From: Pseudooceanicola atlanticus
GTDB lineage: Bacteria; Pseudomonadota; Alphaproteobacteria; Rhodobacterales; Rhodobacteraceae
Assembly: GCF_000768315.1 (NCBI RefSeq)
Contig: NZ_AQQX01000008.1
Span: forward strand, 62,001-126,000
Length of the DNA stretch: 64,000 bases
Direction of reading: 5' to 3'
The position numbers were made by a program, and so were the translations under genes. Shown here piece after piece: positions 16,989 to 26,141 of this stretch. Under the pieces are notes generated by a model. It made no database searches. It saw only the letters and a program-made list of their open reading frames with translations, and was not told where the DNA came from. Each line of letters opens with the position of its first letter. The first letter of the stretch is position 1.

Positions 16989-19823
16989 ATGCAGCTGTCG
17001 AAACTTGGTCTGGCCTGGAAACTGCTGATCGCACTTCTGATCCTTGATGGTCTGTCACTGGCCGTGCTCGGGGTGTCCGACGCACGGCAGACACGGCAAC
17101 AGGCGCATGCCGATGCCCTTCAGGCCGTTGAACTTCTGGCCGCGCAAGAGGCCTCAGCGATCGAGGGTTGGGCCAGTCGGCTAGAGGATCAACTGGTCTA
17201 TTTCGCCGGATCCGAACGGGTCCTTTCAGCTGTTTCAGCGCTGTCGGATGCCCGGCTTGATGGAACTGCCTCAGGTGATCTGCCCGCGAATGCCGGAGCT
17301 GAAAGCGAACGTTTCGAACGGGTTCTGGACCGCGTCGCCCCCGATCTGGAGGTTATCCAGCGGATCGGTGGATTTGAAGCGCTCTACGTGACGGATGAAC
17401 AGAATCGGCTGCTCTACCGAGCGGGGAGTGCCGCGATGGAGCAGGCCCCGGATGCCGGATTGTTCGATAAGAACAGCATTTCACCAAGTAATATTGGTAT
17501 TATGGCACATTCTGGAGCGGATAATGTCATGGATGGGGATATCATGATCTCCATCCCGTTATCCGGTGCGGCAGCCGGATCGATCACAGTGGTTCAAGCT
17601 GTCGATCGGGTGTTGACCAATGCAGGTATCAGCGGGCCAGCAGAGCTGCGCGCTGATCGTGTCGATGCCAACCTGTCCAGCGAAATGGTCGGCGATCCGT
17701 CCGTTCTGCTGGGCGTCGCGCCAGTTTCGATCCTGGGCCAGGAATGGAGCTTGTCCATCCAGCGGCAGGCTGAAGACCTCGCTCCGATGGCAGCCGCGAA
17801 CGGCCCCTCGGGGTTGATTGTCGGAATAGCCCTCATCGGCGTGGTCGGTCTGTTGGCCTTTGCTGTCATGGTGTCTTCGCTCAAACCGCTCAAGGGCATG
17901 ACGCGTTCGCTCGGGCTCATGCGCCAGGGGGATTATTCCGACGTGATCAAGATGCCGCGTAGCCGTGACGAATTGGGTGTCATGGCGCGTGGGCTTGAAG
18001 AACTTCGTCAAACACTGGCGATGAATTCCGCCAAACAGGAAGAGAACAAGTTCAAGAGCGCCGCCGTCGAGGCGACCTCTGCCGCGCTGATGCTGACGGA
18101 CGCGAATTTCAACATCACCTACATGAACAACGCGGTGATCGACCTGATGGACAACCGCGTGTCCGACTTCCGGCAACTGATCCCCGATTTCGATCCGCGC
18201 GAGCTGATCGGCGTGAACATGGACCGGTTTCACAAGGTGCCGGAACGGATCCAGACGATCCTTCGTAACCCGGCCAACCTGCCGTTCCGCACGGATATCT
18301 ATATCGGCCAGGCTTCGGTGCAGTTGGAAATCAATTCCGTTCTGGGCAGCAACGACGCTATCTGCGGCCTCGTGGTCGAATGGGTCGATGTCACGGATCT
18401 TCGCCGCAACGAAGCCGTTCTGGCCGCCATCAATACGAGCCAGGCCAAGGCCGAATTCTCGATCAAGGGCGACCTGAGCCAGAGCAACGAGAACTTCAAG
18501 CAGGCCGTGGACGCCTCCGGTCCTGCTGCCAACCTGTCCACGATCTTCACGCCGGTCGATGACGCGCTCGTCAGCGGTGCGATCGCGGACAAGATTCGCG
18601 ACGGTGAAATTGTCCGTGGCCATTTCACGATGTCAGGCACTGGAAAGATACTGGATGGCGGTTTCTATCCGATCCGCGACCGCTCCGGCAAACCGGCGGG
18701 GATCGTTTTCCTTGGCTCTGATGTCACCGCCGAACAGCAAGCGTTGAACGCCGCGGAAGAAGAGCGTCGCATGATGCAAGCATCTCAGGAACAGGTGGTC
18801 GACGGACTTCGTGTCGGGCTGAAAGCCATTGCCGATGGCAACCTGACTTATCGCCTGACCTCTCAATTCGCCCGCGACTACGAGCAATTGCGCGTCGATT
18901 TCAACGCTGCGGTCGAGAAACTGACCGAGGCCATGTCGGTTGTCGCCGAAGAAAGCGGTTGCATGCGCCAGGAAACGGCTGAAATCGTCAAAGCGGCCGA
19001 TGACATGGCAAGGCGGACAGAAACACAGGCCATGACGCTTCAGTCGACCGCAACGTCCTTGGGAGAACTGACCGCAAACGTCGCCGGGACCGCGAAAGGG
19101 GCCGCCAAGGCGAACCAGCTCGTAGCACAGGCGCGACAGAGTGCGGAATCGTCAGGCCCCATTGTTGATCGCGCCGAAGCTGCCATGGCGGAAATCGCGG
19201 CCTCCTCCAAGGAAGTCACCAAAGTGATCTCGGTCATTGATGACATCGCCTTCCAAACCAATCTTCTGGCGCTCAATGCCGGGGTCGAGGCAGCGCGGGC
19301 TGGCGAGGCAGGACGCGGATTCGCGGTTGTCGCCACTGAGGTGCGTGCCCTGGCACAGCGCTGTTCGGATGCGGCCGCGGAGATCAACAACCTGATCTCG
19401 ACGTCTGACCAACACGTGACGCAAGGCGTCGATCTGGTCGGCCAGACGGGCTCTGCACTCAAGACCATCGTCGGCTCCATCAGCGAGATTTCCGGATATA
19501 TCGAAGAAATAGCCAAATCCGGCGATGAACAAAGCAAGGGGCTGGGGACGATCAACGACGCCGTCGGCGAAATCGACCACGCGACGCAACAGAATGCCGC
19601 CATGTTCGAGGAAACCACCTCGGCCGCCCATGCCCTGGCGCATCGCGCTCAAAGCCTCGCGTTGTCTATGGCCAAGTTCGATATCGGTGTCGACATGAAT
19701 AAGGACGCCTCTGCCTATGCCGATATACTGGCCCCGGTTGCCACACCGGCTGCTGCTACCGTCGTCAATGGGATACCCGGAACTCTATCATCCGGCTCGA
19801 ACGATGATTGGAGAGAATTCTGA
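16989..19823 (+). CDS. Methyl-accepting chemotaxis protein with HAMP and PAS domains
   Basis: 944 residues. Membrane segment 1 is at about 10-28, a periplasmic sensor follows (to about 272), and segment 2 is LIVGIALIGVVGLLAFAVMV (276-295). Then come HAMP (300-350), a PAS-type region with TDANFNITYMNNAVIDLM, a second PAS-like part around 490-590, and the signalling domain with hairpin tip IDDIAFQTNLLALNAGVEAARAGEAGRGFAVVA. The C-terminus DDWREF resembles the xWxxF tether that binds CheR or CheB. The ligand is unknown. It is the first gene of an mcp-cheB-cheD transcript, and its TGA overlaps the cheB ATG. Confidence 0.95.
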   Translation: MQLSKLGLAWKLLIALLILDGLSLAVLGVSDARQTRQQAHADALQAVELLAAQEASAIEGWASRLEDQLVYFAGSERVLSAVSALSDARLDGTASGDLPANAGAESERFERVLDRVAPDLEVIQRIGGFEALYVTDEQNRLLYRAGSAAMEQAPDAGLFDKNSISPSNIGIMAHSGADNVMDGDIMISIPLSGAAAGSITVVQAVDRVLTNAGISGPAELRADRVDANLSSEMVGDPSVLLGVAPVSILGQEWSLSIQRQAEDLAPMAAANGPSGLIVGIALIGVVGLLAFAVMVSSLKPLKGMTRSLGLMRQGDYSDVIKMPRSRDELGVMARGLEELRQTLAMNSAKQEENKFKSAAVEATSAALMLTDANFNITYMNNAVIDLMDNRVSDFRQLIPDFDPRELIGVNMDRFHKVPERIQTILRNPANLPFRTDIYIGQASVQLEINSVLGSNDAICGLVVEWVDVTDLRRNEAVLAAINTSQAKAEFSIKGDLSQSNENFKQAVDASGPAANLSTIFTPVDDALVSGAIADKIRDGEIVRGHFTMSGTGKILDGGFYPIRDRSGKPAGIVFLGSDVTAEQQALNAAEEERRMMQASQEQVVDGLRVGLKAIADGNLTYRLTSQFARDYEQLRVDFNAAVEKLTEAMSVVAEESGCMRQETAEIVKAADDMARRTETQAMTLQSTATSLGELTANVAGTAKGAAKANQLVAQARQSAESSGPIVDRAEAAMAEIAASSKEVTKVISVIDDIAFQTNLLALNAGVEAARAGEAGRGFAVVATEVRALAQRCSDAAAEINNLISTSDQHVTQGVDLVGQTGSALKTIVGSISEISGYIEEIAKSGDEQSKGLGTINDAVGEIDHATQQNAAMFEETTSAAHALAHRAQSLALSMAKFDIGVDMNKDASAYADILAPVATPAAATVVNGIPGTLSSGSNDDWREF

Positions 19824-20896
19824 TGGTCGCGTCGGAGGCCGGCCCCATCAAGGTGCTGCTCGTCGATGATTCACCCGCCTTGCTTCGGTTACTCTCTCTC
19901 GGCCTATCGCGGCATCCCGATATCCAGATCGTCGGTACGGCTCTCGACCCCTATGATGCGCGAGAGAAGATCAAGCAACTGAACCCCGACGTCATTACTC
20001 TCGATGTCGAGATGCCGCGCATGAACGGACTGGATTTTCTGGAACGGATCATGCGGCTTAGACCGATGTCGGTCGTCATGCTCTCCAGCATAACTCAGGA
20101 GGGCAGCCAGGCCGCTGTCAGGGCTCTGTCTCTGGGTGCGGTCGATGTACAGGTCAAGCCGGCGGATGGTATAGACACGCAATTCATTCAATCTATGGCC
20201 CGCCGTCTCCTGACGGCGGCCCGCAGTAATCGTTGCAAGGCAACCAGAAGGCCGGGGCTCAAGATCGATCCAGAAAAGTTCGTGCCTGCGAAGCTGGACC
20301 GTTGGAACGGCAAGCTTGCGTTGGTTGGCGCTTCGACAGGCGGCGTAGCAGCCATAGAGACGCTGCTGTCCGCAATGCCCGAAAATTGTCCTCCAATGGT
20401 TATCGCTCAGCACATGCCATCGAGTTTTCTGGTGTCGTTCGTTGATCGTTTGAACGAAAAATGCCCTGTCAAAGTTTTCCTGGCGCGAGATGGCCTACAA
20501 GTCCTTCCGGGCACTGTCTGCCTCGCCCCGGGGGGCGACGTCCATACCGGCGTGGTTCGCCGCGGTGCAAACTTCTATTGTACCGAAATCCGTGGCCCCA
20601 AACGCAATGGCCACTATCCGTCAGTCGACGAATTGTTTCTGTCTGCGACAGATTTCGCAGACAGGGTCATTGCCGTTATCTTGACGGGCCTGGGACGGGA
20701 CGGGGCGGAAGGTATGGCGCAACTCCAAAAGAACGGTGCCAGAACAATTGGCCAGGACGAAGCGAGCTCTGTCGTGTTCGGTATGCCCCGAGCGGCGGCC
20801 GAGTTGGGCTGTGTCGATCGACAATTGCCTTTGCGCGAAATTGCCAACGAAACTTGCCGGCTCGCCGGCGCGGCCGAGCAGATCGCTCGTGCCTAA
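19823..20896 (+). CDS. cheB: CheB, chemoreceptor glutamate methylesterase
   Basis: 357 residues. The receiver domain has DD near residues 15-16 and phosphoacceptor D61 (VITLDVEMPRMNG). The methylesterase domain shows the catalytic Ser in LVGASTGGVAAIETLL, His in IAQHMPSSF and Asp in LTGLGRDGAEGM, then the conserved DEASSVVFGMPRAA. It removes methyl groups from, and deamidates, receptors when phosphorylated by CheA. The ATG at 19823 (GGAGAG 7 bases upstream) is preferred to an in-frame TTG five codons earlier. It lies directly behind mcp, while its counterpart cheR is in the opposing transcript. Confidence 0.96.
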   Translation: MVASEAGPIKVLLVDDSPALLRLLSLGLSRHPDIQIVGTALDPYDAREKIKQLNPDVITLDVEMPRMNGLDFLERIMRLRPMSVVMLSSITQEGSQAAVRALSLGAVDVQVKPADGIDTQFIQSMARRLLTAARSNRCKATRRPGLKIDPEKFVPAKLDRWNGKLALVGASTGGVAAIETLLSAMPENCPPMVIAQHMPSSFLVSFVDRLNEKCPVKVFLARDGLQVLPGTVCLAPGGDVHTGVVRRGANFYCTEIRGPKRNGHYPSVDELFLSATDFADRVIAVILTGLGRDGAEGMAQLQKNGARTIGQDEASSVVFGMPRAAAELGCVDRQLPLREIANETCRLAGAAEQIARA

Positions 20897-20914
20897 CCCG
20901 CTCGTCGAGGACCA

Positions 20915-21430
20915 ATGACTGGAAAACAATACAATATCACCCAGGGTGAATATGCGATTGCAGATGAACCTGGCGCGATGATCTCGACGATCCTGGGGTC
21001 CTGCGTGGCGACCTGCCTCTGGGACCCGGATCGGCACATTGGCGGCATGAACCATATCCTGGTCGCTCAGACCAGCGTTGGTGGCGTGGCTTGCGACTTC
21101 GCCGGAGTGAATGCGATGGAGCTGCTCATCAACGCGATGGTCCGTCGCGGCGCAGATCGGAACAACCTGCGCGCCAAGGTGTTCGGCGGTGCAAAAATGG
21201 TCCGCGGATTGTCCGATATCGGACATCTGAATGGTCTCTTTGCATTGGGTTTCCTGGAGCGAGAGGGCATTCCCTGTTTGGGTCAATCCCTTGGGGGAAC
21301 CTCGGCGCGCCATATCAGGTTTTTTCCAGCCGAGGGGCGTGCCATGCAAAAGACGGTGGAATCCGCACCTGAACTGAAGCCCATTTTGAAACCGGCATCA
21401 CCACAGAAGAACGATGTCGAACTGTTTTGA
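20915..21430 (+). CDS. cheD: CheD, chemoreceptor glutamine deamidase
   Basis: 171 residues. Family motifs are ISTILGSCVATCLWDP (catalytic Cys in GSC), IGGMNHILV (catalytic His) and the later LRAKVFGGAKM, with a C-terminal Thr/Ser region SLGGTSARHIRFFP. CheD deamidates receptor glutamines and can bind CheC-type phosphatases, none of which is present here. It starts 18 bases after cheB and ends the plus-strand chemotaxis transcript at a strong terminator. An Ala/Pro/Lys-rich tail of about 25 residues extends past the core. Confidence 0.94.
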   Translation: MTGKQYNITQGEYAIADEPGAMISTILGSCVATCLWDPDRHIGGMNHILVAQTSVGGVACDFAGVNAMELLINAMVRRGADRNNLRAKVFGGAKMVRGLSDIGHLNGLFALGFLEREGIPCLGQSLGGTSARHIRFFPAEGRAMQKTVESAPELKPILKPASPQKNDVELF

Positions 21431-21432
21431 CC

Positions 21433-21471
21433 AAGAAAAAGCTGCGTTGGATACCAACGCAGCTTTTTCTT
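21433..21471. terminator. Bidirectional intrinsic terminator between the chemotaxis transcripts
   Basis: A perfect 18-bp stem with a 3-base ATA loop (arms 21433-21450 and 21454-21471, core GCTGCGTTGG/CCAACGCAGC). A/T tracts at the stem base give a U-run on either strand. It serves cheD on the plus strand and the gene at 21480-21875 on the minus strand. Confidence 0.93.
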
Positions 21472-21479
21472 TTCGATAC

Positions 21480-21875
21480 TCAGAGCCAGATGTCGTGTTG
21501 ATGAACCGTCTTCGAAGGGTTCGGTGGCTGAACAATGCCTCTGAGGCTGTCTTGCATATCCACGAGGTCACGCAATGTTTCTGCCGTGACATGCGTATCT
21601 AGCTTCCAATCCATTGAAGGTCCCAGATGTGTCAGGAGGGCTGCAATATCTTTGAGCGACAGGCGCAGATAGTCGACGCGTTGCATCGTATGTATCGCCG
21701 AGTCCGAAAGGCCGTTGCAGGCGCAGATGTTTTGGGAGACGGAATTCTCGAGGCCCACAACAAGGCTGTGCAGGCTGGACAATTGTCCAGCAAGCACGGC
21801 GACGAGGCTGGCTGCATCAATGTCGAGGCCGCTATCCGGGTCGTGGTCCGTATTGCGAGCTTCTTTGTCGCTCAT
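21480..21875 (-). CDS. Unknown chemotaxis-cluster protein
   Basis: 131 residues, acidic N-terminus, then two likely amphipathic helices (SLVAVLAGQLSSLHSLVVGLENSVSQ and IHTMQRVDYLRLSLKDIAALL) and a polar tail ending HDIWL. No signal peptide or membrane span. The start overlaps the cheY stop by 4 bases, so it is coupled to the chemotaxis operon and is its last gene before the terminator. The segment MQRVDYLRLSL faintly recalls the Q/D helix of CheZ-type phosphatases, but I do not claim homology. Otherwise unrecognised. Confidence 0.75.
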   Translation of the reverse strand: MSDKEARNTDHDPDSGLDIDAASLVAVLAGQLSSLHSLVVGLENSVSQNICACNGLSDSAIHTMQRVDYLRLSLKDIAALLTHLGPSMDWKLDTHVTAETLRDLVDMQDSLRGIVQPPNPSKTVHQHDIWL

Positions 21876-22258
21876 AGCCGTCCAACCACTGCCTCAATAC
21901 AGGCTTGCAAGTCCTTAGGTTCGAAGGGTTTCTTCAGGAAGTTGTTCATGCCCAGTTTTCGGCCGTGTTCGATAATCGCTTTGTCGGCCTTGCCGGTGAT
22001 CAGGATGAACCCAACCCCTTTGGTTTTCGCTCCGGTCCGGAGCTTGTGCAGGAGTTGTAACCCATCCATATCCGGCATGTTGTAGTCGGATATGACCAGG
22101 TGCACCGGACTGGTCTCCAGCGTTTTCAGAGCCGTAGGACCGTCGGATGTACTGGCGACATTTCGGATACCGAACGCGTCCAGTGCCTGAGTGATCAGGC
22201 CACGGCTCGTGGACATGTCGTCGACGACCATGATACGGATTTGATCTCGCAGTGCCAT
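21872..22258 (-). CDS. CheY-type single-domain response regulator (distal)
   Basis: 128 residues, one receiver domain. The acid pair is in MVVDDMSTSRG, phosphoacceptor D58 in LVISDYNMPDMDG, Thr in LITGKADK and Lys in FLKKPFEP. It probably signals to the flagellar motor or serves as a phosphate sink for CheA. Rhodobacteraceae often carry several CheY proteins, and this cluster has two. It is co-transcribed with cheR, one base from its stop, and is coupled to the unknown gene downstream. I leave the CheY number open. Confidence 0.93.
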   Translation of the reverse strand: MALRDQIRIMVVDDMSTSRGLITQALDAFGIRNVASTSDGPTALKTLETSPVHLVISDYNMPDMDGLQLLHKLRTGAKTKGVGFILITGKADKAIIEHGRKLGMNNFLKKPFEPKDLQACIEAVVGRL

Positions 22259-22259
22259 A

Positions 22260-23150
22260 TCAGGCCTCCCTCGCGTTTGTTAATATGCTTTGTGTCTGGT
22301 TTCGGTTTTGGATAGGGCGATACGCCGTCATTCCCACCGATTGGAAGTCATTGGCTGCAGTATCTGCGACACGCTCCGAATGCCCCAGGAAGAACCAGCC
22401 ATTTGGCTTCAGCGCATTTCTGAACCTGGGCCAAAGCGCATTCTGGGTTTCACTGTCGAAATAGATGACGACATTCCTGCAGAAGATGACGTCGAACTTC
22501 ATTCGCATGGGCCAATTTCCAATCAGATTCAATTCCCGAAACCGGATCATCTTTTTGAGATTGGCGCTTACGTGGTATTGGGTGCCGTTCTTTTTCAGGT
22601 ACTTTTTTTGCATTTCCGGAGGAATGCCGGCGATCTGCTGTTCCGAATACGCGCCTGCTTCGGCGGCTTCCATAATCTTCGGGTCGATATCGGAGGCGAG
22701 GATCAGCGTGTCTTGTCCCACCAATTCCGGCGCGTATTCGTGGATCAGCATCGCGATCGAGTAAGGCTCCTGGCCACTGGAACAGCCGGCTGACCAGATC
22801 CGGATACCCTCTCCCTTGCGGGCTTGTTGAAGGAGTTCCGGAAAAGCATCTCGGCGCAGGATTTCGAAGTGGTGGTTCTCTCTGAAGAAGTGAGACACGT
22901 TTGTCGTGAGTGCCGAGATCATCATGCGACGTTCGACGTCGCCCTCCGCACCCGCGACGAACTTCGCATAGGCTTCGTAAGAGGTGATGTTCAGCGCTGT
23001 CAGTCGCGATCGAAGCCGCGACTGAACCATTGTGATCTTGCTGGCTGGCAGAATCAGACCCGCTTCGGCCCGGGCCAGTGCCGAGATTTGTGCGAATGCA
23101 GCATCACTCAGGCTGAGGGCCTGAGGGCCGGTATTCGGCACTGTGTTCAT
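22260..23150 (-). CDS. cheR: CheR, chemoreceptor methyltransferase
   Basis: 296 residues. An N-terminal helical domain carries KITMVQSRLRSRL; the SAM-binding domain has IRIWSAGCSSGQEPYSIAMLIHE (motif I), ILASDIDPKIMEAAEAG and the later FDVIFCRNVVIYFD. It methylates receptor glutamates, opposing CheB. The N-terminus FAQISALARAEAGLILP is typical of alphaproteobacterial CheR. Its ATG overlaps the cheW stop by 4 bases. It lies in the cheA transcript, opposite to cheB. Confidence 0.96.
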   Translation of the reverse strand: MNTVPNTGPQALSLSDAAFAQISALARAEAGLILPASKITMVQSRLRSRLTALNITSYEAYAKFVAGAEGDVERRMMISALTTNVSHFFRENHHFEILRRDAFPELLQQARKGEGIRIWSAGCSSGQEPYSIAMLIHEYAPELVGQDTLILASDIDPKIMEAAEAGAYSEQQIAGIPPEMQKKYLKKNGTQYHVSANLKKMIRFRELNLIGNWPMRMKFDVIFCRNVVIYFDSETQNALWPRFRNALKPNGWFFLGHSERVADTAANDFQSVGMTAYRPIQNRNQTQSILTNAREA

Positions 23151-23605
23151 GCGGCCTCGTCCGACGAAGCCGGCACGACGGCCGAAAGGTCCAGTACACG
23201 GATCATACGATCATCAATGACCGTCAGCGCGCGGACGACAGACATTTGCGGATCAGATGAGAGGTCAGGCGGCGGCTGCAGGTCATCTTCGCTCATCGCG
23301 ACAATGTCGGAGACGGCATCGACCAGCAGACCCGTGAGGATCCCATTGAGTTTGACCACGATTATCACGTTCCGATCGGTGGTTTCCCGCGACGGCAGGT
23401 TCAACCGGCGTGCGAGGTCCATGACCGGAAGCACGGTGCCGCGCAGGTTGATGACGCCGCGCATGTAGTCAGGTGCATGCGGCATGGGCGTGGTTCTGGT
23501 CCAGCCGCGGATCTCTCGGACGGACATGATGTCGAGGGAGTATTCCTGATCGGCGACCCGGAATGTCAGGAGTTCGAGCCCCTGGGTGCTGGCAAGTTCA
23601 TTCAT
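23147..23605 (-). CDS. cheW: CheW, chemotaxis coupling protein
   Basis: 152 residues from the ATG at 23603-23605 (GGAAGG six bases upstream; a TTG two codons earlier is the alternative). The CheW SH3-like fold shows LLTFRVADQEYSLDIMSVREI, the linker RTTPMPHAPDYMRGVINLRGTVLPVMDLARRL and the C-terminal DDLQPPPDLS. CheW bridges receptors and the CheA P5 domain. The start lies inside the end of cheA, giving tight coupling, and the stop overlaps cheR. Confidence 0.96.
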   Translation of the reverse strand: MNELASTQGLELLTFRVADQEYSLDIMSVREIRGWTRTTPMPHAPDYMRGVINLRGTVLPVMDLARRLNLPSRETTDRNVIIVVKLNGILTGLLVDAVSDIVAMSEDDLQPPPDLSSDPQMSVVRALTVIDDRMIRVLDLSAVVPASSDEAA

Positions 23606-25766
23606 TTGCAACCTTCCTTTCGGGCATTGGTTTATCCATGATCCTGTTCGGCGTTGCGGCCGCGATCACGTCAGTCGGGTCCAGGATCAGTGCGATCTGG
23701 CCATCCCCCAGGATGGTTGCCGCAGCGATACCGGGAGCCCGGTAGAAGCTGTCATCGAGCCCCTTGATGACGACCTGGCGCTGGTCCTGGATGCCGTCGA
23801 TCACGAGGGCCGCGCGGTTGCCGTCTTCGAGAGAAATCAGCAGGACGATGGACCCCTCGTGCGTTTCGCGCGGGCTTCGATAGCCCAGCATGACCCCGAG
23901 GTCATAGAGCGGCACAAACCCGCCCCGGACCCGGACCACGAATTCGCCGGGACGCAGCATCTGGACATCGTTCGCCCCCAGGGACAGGGTTTCGACGACG
24001 ACGTTCAGCGGCAGAACAAGCGTTTCGTCAGCGACGTTGATCACCATGCCATCAAGAACGGCCAAGGTAAGGGGCAGGCTGATCGAGAAGGTCGTTCCCT
24101 TGCCGCGTTCAGAGGTGATCGTGATGCGCCCGCCGAGCTGCTGGATCGAAGTGCGAACCACATCCATGCCGACACCACGCCCGGACAGGTCGGACACCTG
24201 GCTGGCCGTGGAGAAGCCCGGCAGGAACAGGAGGTTGTCGATTTCGCTGTCGCTGAGATTTGCGTCCTGCGGGATCAGGTTCTTGGACTTGGCGATGCTG
24301 AGGACCCGCGGACGATCAATGCCGGCACCGTCATCGGAGACTTCGATGATCACACGGCCGGACCGATGTGCGGCGGTCAGGCGAACCTCACCAGTGCCGG
24401 ACTTGCCTGCAGCTTCGCGATCTGCAGCGGTCTTTTCGAGGCCGTGGTCGACAGCGTTGCGGATCATATGGGTCAGAGGATCCGACAGGCGTTCGATCAC
24501 GGTCTTGTCGACCTCGGTGCCTTCGCCCTCGGTCAGAAGGCGGACATCCTTGCCAACCGCGGCGGAGGATTCACGCACGATGCGGGACATGCGCTGGAAG
24601 AGCGATTTGACCGGCTGAGCGCGGATCATCATCACCGAATCCTGGATGTCGCGGGTGAGGCGCTGGAACTCCTCCAGTCCGTTCATTGCATCGGAATGCG
24701 GAGACAGGCCCGCCTGATCGAGGCTTTGTGCCAGCATGGCCTGGTTGATGACCAATTCGCCGACGAGGTTGACCATGCGCTCGATCCGTTCCAGATCGAC
24801 GCGGACCACGGATTTCGGGCCGGCATTGTTTTTCTGTGCTCCGGCGGCCGAGGCTGAGGGCGCCGCAGCTTCGGGTTCGATGACCTTCAACTCAACCGGT
24901 GCGTCTTCGACGACAGGTGCTGCCACGATCGGGGCTTCAACGATTATTTCGGGCTCCGAAGCAGGCGGTTCGTCCACAATTTCCGGAACCGGAACGTCGA
25001 CTCCGGACGCCGTGACCTCCAACTCGCAAAGGCCTTCCACGAATTCAAAGACTTCGCGGATTTCAGCCTCTGAAATATCGGCGGTCAGGCGAATATTCCA
25101 CTGGAAATACGGGGTTTCCGGGGCCAGCTGGTCGAGCGGCGGCAGGGTGGAGAGGTCGCAGGTGATCTCGGCCTCGCCGAGCGCGGCAAGGTTGCGGAGC
25201 AGCATCTGCGGTTCGTTGCCGGTCGCAAACAGGTCCTGGCCGGGGCGGAACACAATGTCGAAACACGGGGTTTCCGGCTCCGCTTCGATATCGAGGTCGG
25301 GCAGGTCAAGGGACAGGGCCACGCCAAGGGGCTGGAAATCCTCGGCGGTGACTTCCTCTTCCTCATGTTCGTCGCCGAGCAGGGCGTTGAGGGCTGTCAG
25401 CAGGGCCTCGCCCTCGGCCACCGGGATTGGCTGGTCGTCACGGCAGATGCGGACGAGGTCAGACAGGTGGTCGGCACATTGAAAGAAGACTTTCTGAGCG
25501 TCGGAGGTGGCTGTCAGGCGATGGTTGCGAACCTCGTCCAGGACCGTTTCGTAGCGGTGTGCGAAACGGACCAGCGGTTCGAGGCCGAAGGCCCCGGCGC
25601 CGCCCTTGATCGAATGGACCGCGCGGAAGACGACGTTGATGGTTTCGGCGTCTTCGCTGCCGTCGGCCAGTTCCTGAAGGCCATCTTGCAGGGCTTCCAG
25701 CAATTCCTCGCATTCGATGAAGAACGAGGCGCGGATTTCCGCCATGGGGTCGTTGATGTCGGTCAT
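23598..25766 (-). CDS. cheA: CheA, chemotaxis histidine kinase
   Basis: 722 residues. P1 HPt is HSIKGGAGAFG (H51), followed by a second region to about 150, a long Glu/Pro/Ala-rich linker (about 270-320), the P3 dimerisation helices starting at RVDLERIERMVNLVGELVINQAML, the P4 kinase domain with HMIRNAVDHGLE, SDDGAGID and GRGVGMDVV, and the C-terminal CheW-like P5. The linker is longer than in E. coli, and I do not see a standard CheY-binding P2. It autophosphorylates and feeds CheY and CheB. Start GGAGGCCGCG ATG. Confidence 0.96.
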   Translation of the reverse strand: MTDINDPMAEIRASFFIECEELLEALQDGLQELADGSEDAETINVVFRAVHSIKGGAGAFGLEPLVRFAHRYETVLDEVRNHRLTATSDAQKVFFQCADHLSDLVRICRDDQPIPVAEGEALLTALNALLGDEHEEEEVTAEDFQPLGVALSLDLPDLDIEAEPETPCFDIVFRPGQDLFATGNEPQMLLRNLAALGEAEITCDLSTLPPLDQLAPETPYFQWNIRLTADISEAEIREVFEFVEGLCELEVTASGVDVPVPEIVDEPPASEPEIIVEAPIVAAPVVEDAPVELKVIEPEAAAPSASAAGAQKNNAGPKSVVRVDLERIERMVNLVGELVINQAMLAQSLDQAGLSPHSDAMNGLEEFQRLTRDIQDSVMMIRAQPVKSLFQRMSRIVRESSAAVGKDVRLLTEGEGTEVDKTVIERLSDPLTHMIRNAVDHGLEKTAADREAAGKSGTGEVRLTAAHRSGRVIIEVSDDGAGIDRPRVLSIAKSKNLIPQDANLSDSEIDNLLFLPGFSTASQVSDLSGRGVGMDVVRTSIQQLGGRITITSERGKGTTFSISLPLTLAVLDGMVINVADETLVLPLNVVVETLSLGANDVQMLRPGEFVVRVRGGFVPLYDLGVMLGYRSPRETHEGSIVLLISLEDGNRAALVIDGIQDQRQVVIKGLDDSFYRAPGIAAATILGDGQIALILDPTDVIAAATPNRIMDKPMPERKVANE

Positions 25767-25775
25767 CGCGGCCTC

Positions 25776-26141
25776 CTATCCCGTGACCATGGTCAGCGCC
25801 TTGACCAGTTTTTCCGGATCGAACGGTTTGACGATCCAGCCGGTGGCACCGGCGGCGCGCGCACGCTGCTTGAGCTCCGGGGCGCTTTCGGTGGTCAGGA
25901 CGAGAATGGGCGTGGCGCGATGCTTGTCCTGGGTGCGGACGGCGTCGATGAAGCCGAACCCGTCCATGCGCGGCATGTTGATGTCGGTGATGATGGCGTC
26001 GGGGGACAACCCATCCAGCACCTCGACGCCGTGCACGCCGTCCTCTGCCAGGTGAACGTCGAACCCGGCGGGGGCCAGGCACATGCGGATCATGTCCCGC
26101 ATGGTGCGGCTGTCATCGACGGCGAGTATGGTGACGCTCAT
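25776..26141 (-). CDS. CheY-type single-domain response regulator (proximal)
   Basis: 121 residues. The acid pair is in ILAVDDSRTMRDM, phosphoacceptor D53 in AIITDINMPRMDGFGF, Thr in LVLTTESAPE and Lys in WIVKPFDPEKL. The sequence is closer to motor-type CheY than the distal copy (SRTMR after the DD pair). It lies 9 bases upstream of cheA, and its start overlaps the STAS gene by 4 bases, so the three are coupled. Likely the main output regulator of this pathway. Confidence 0.94.
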   Translation of the reverse strand: MSVTILAVDDSRTMRDMIRMCLAPAGFDVHLAEDGVHGVEVLDGLSPDAIITDINMPRMDGFGFIDAVRTQDKHRATPILVLTTESAPELKQRARAAGATGWIVKPFDPEKLVKALTMVTG

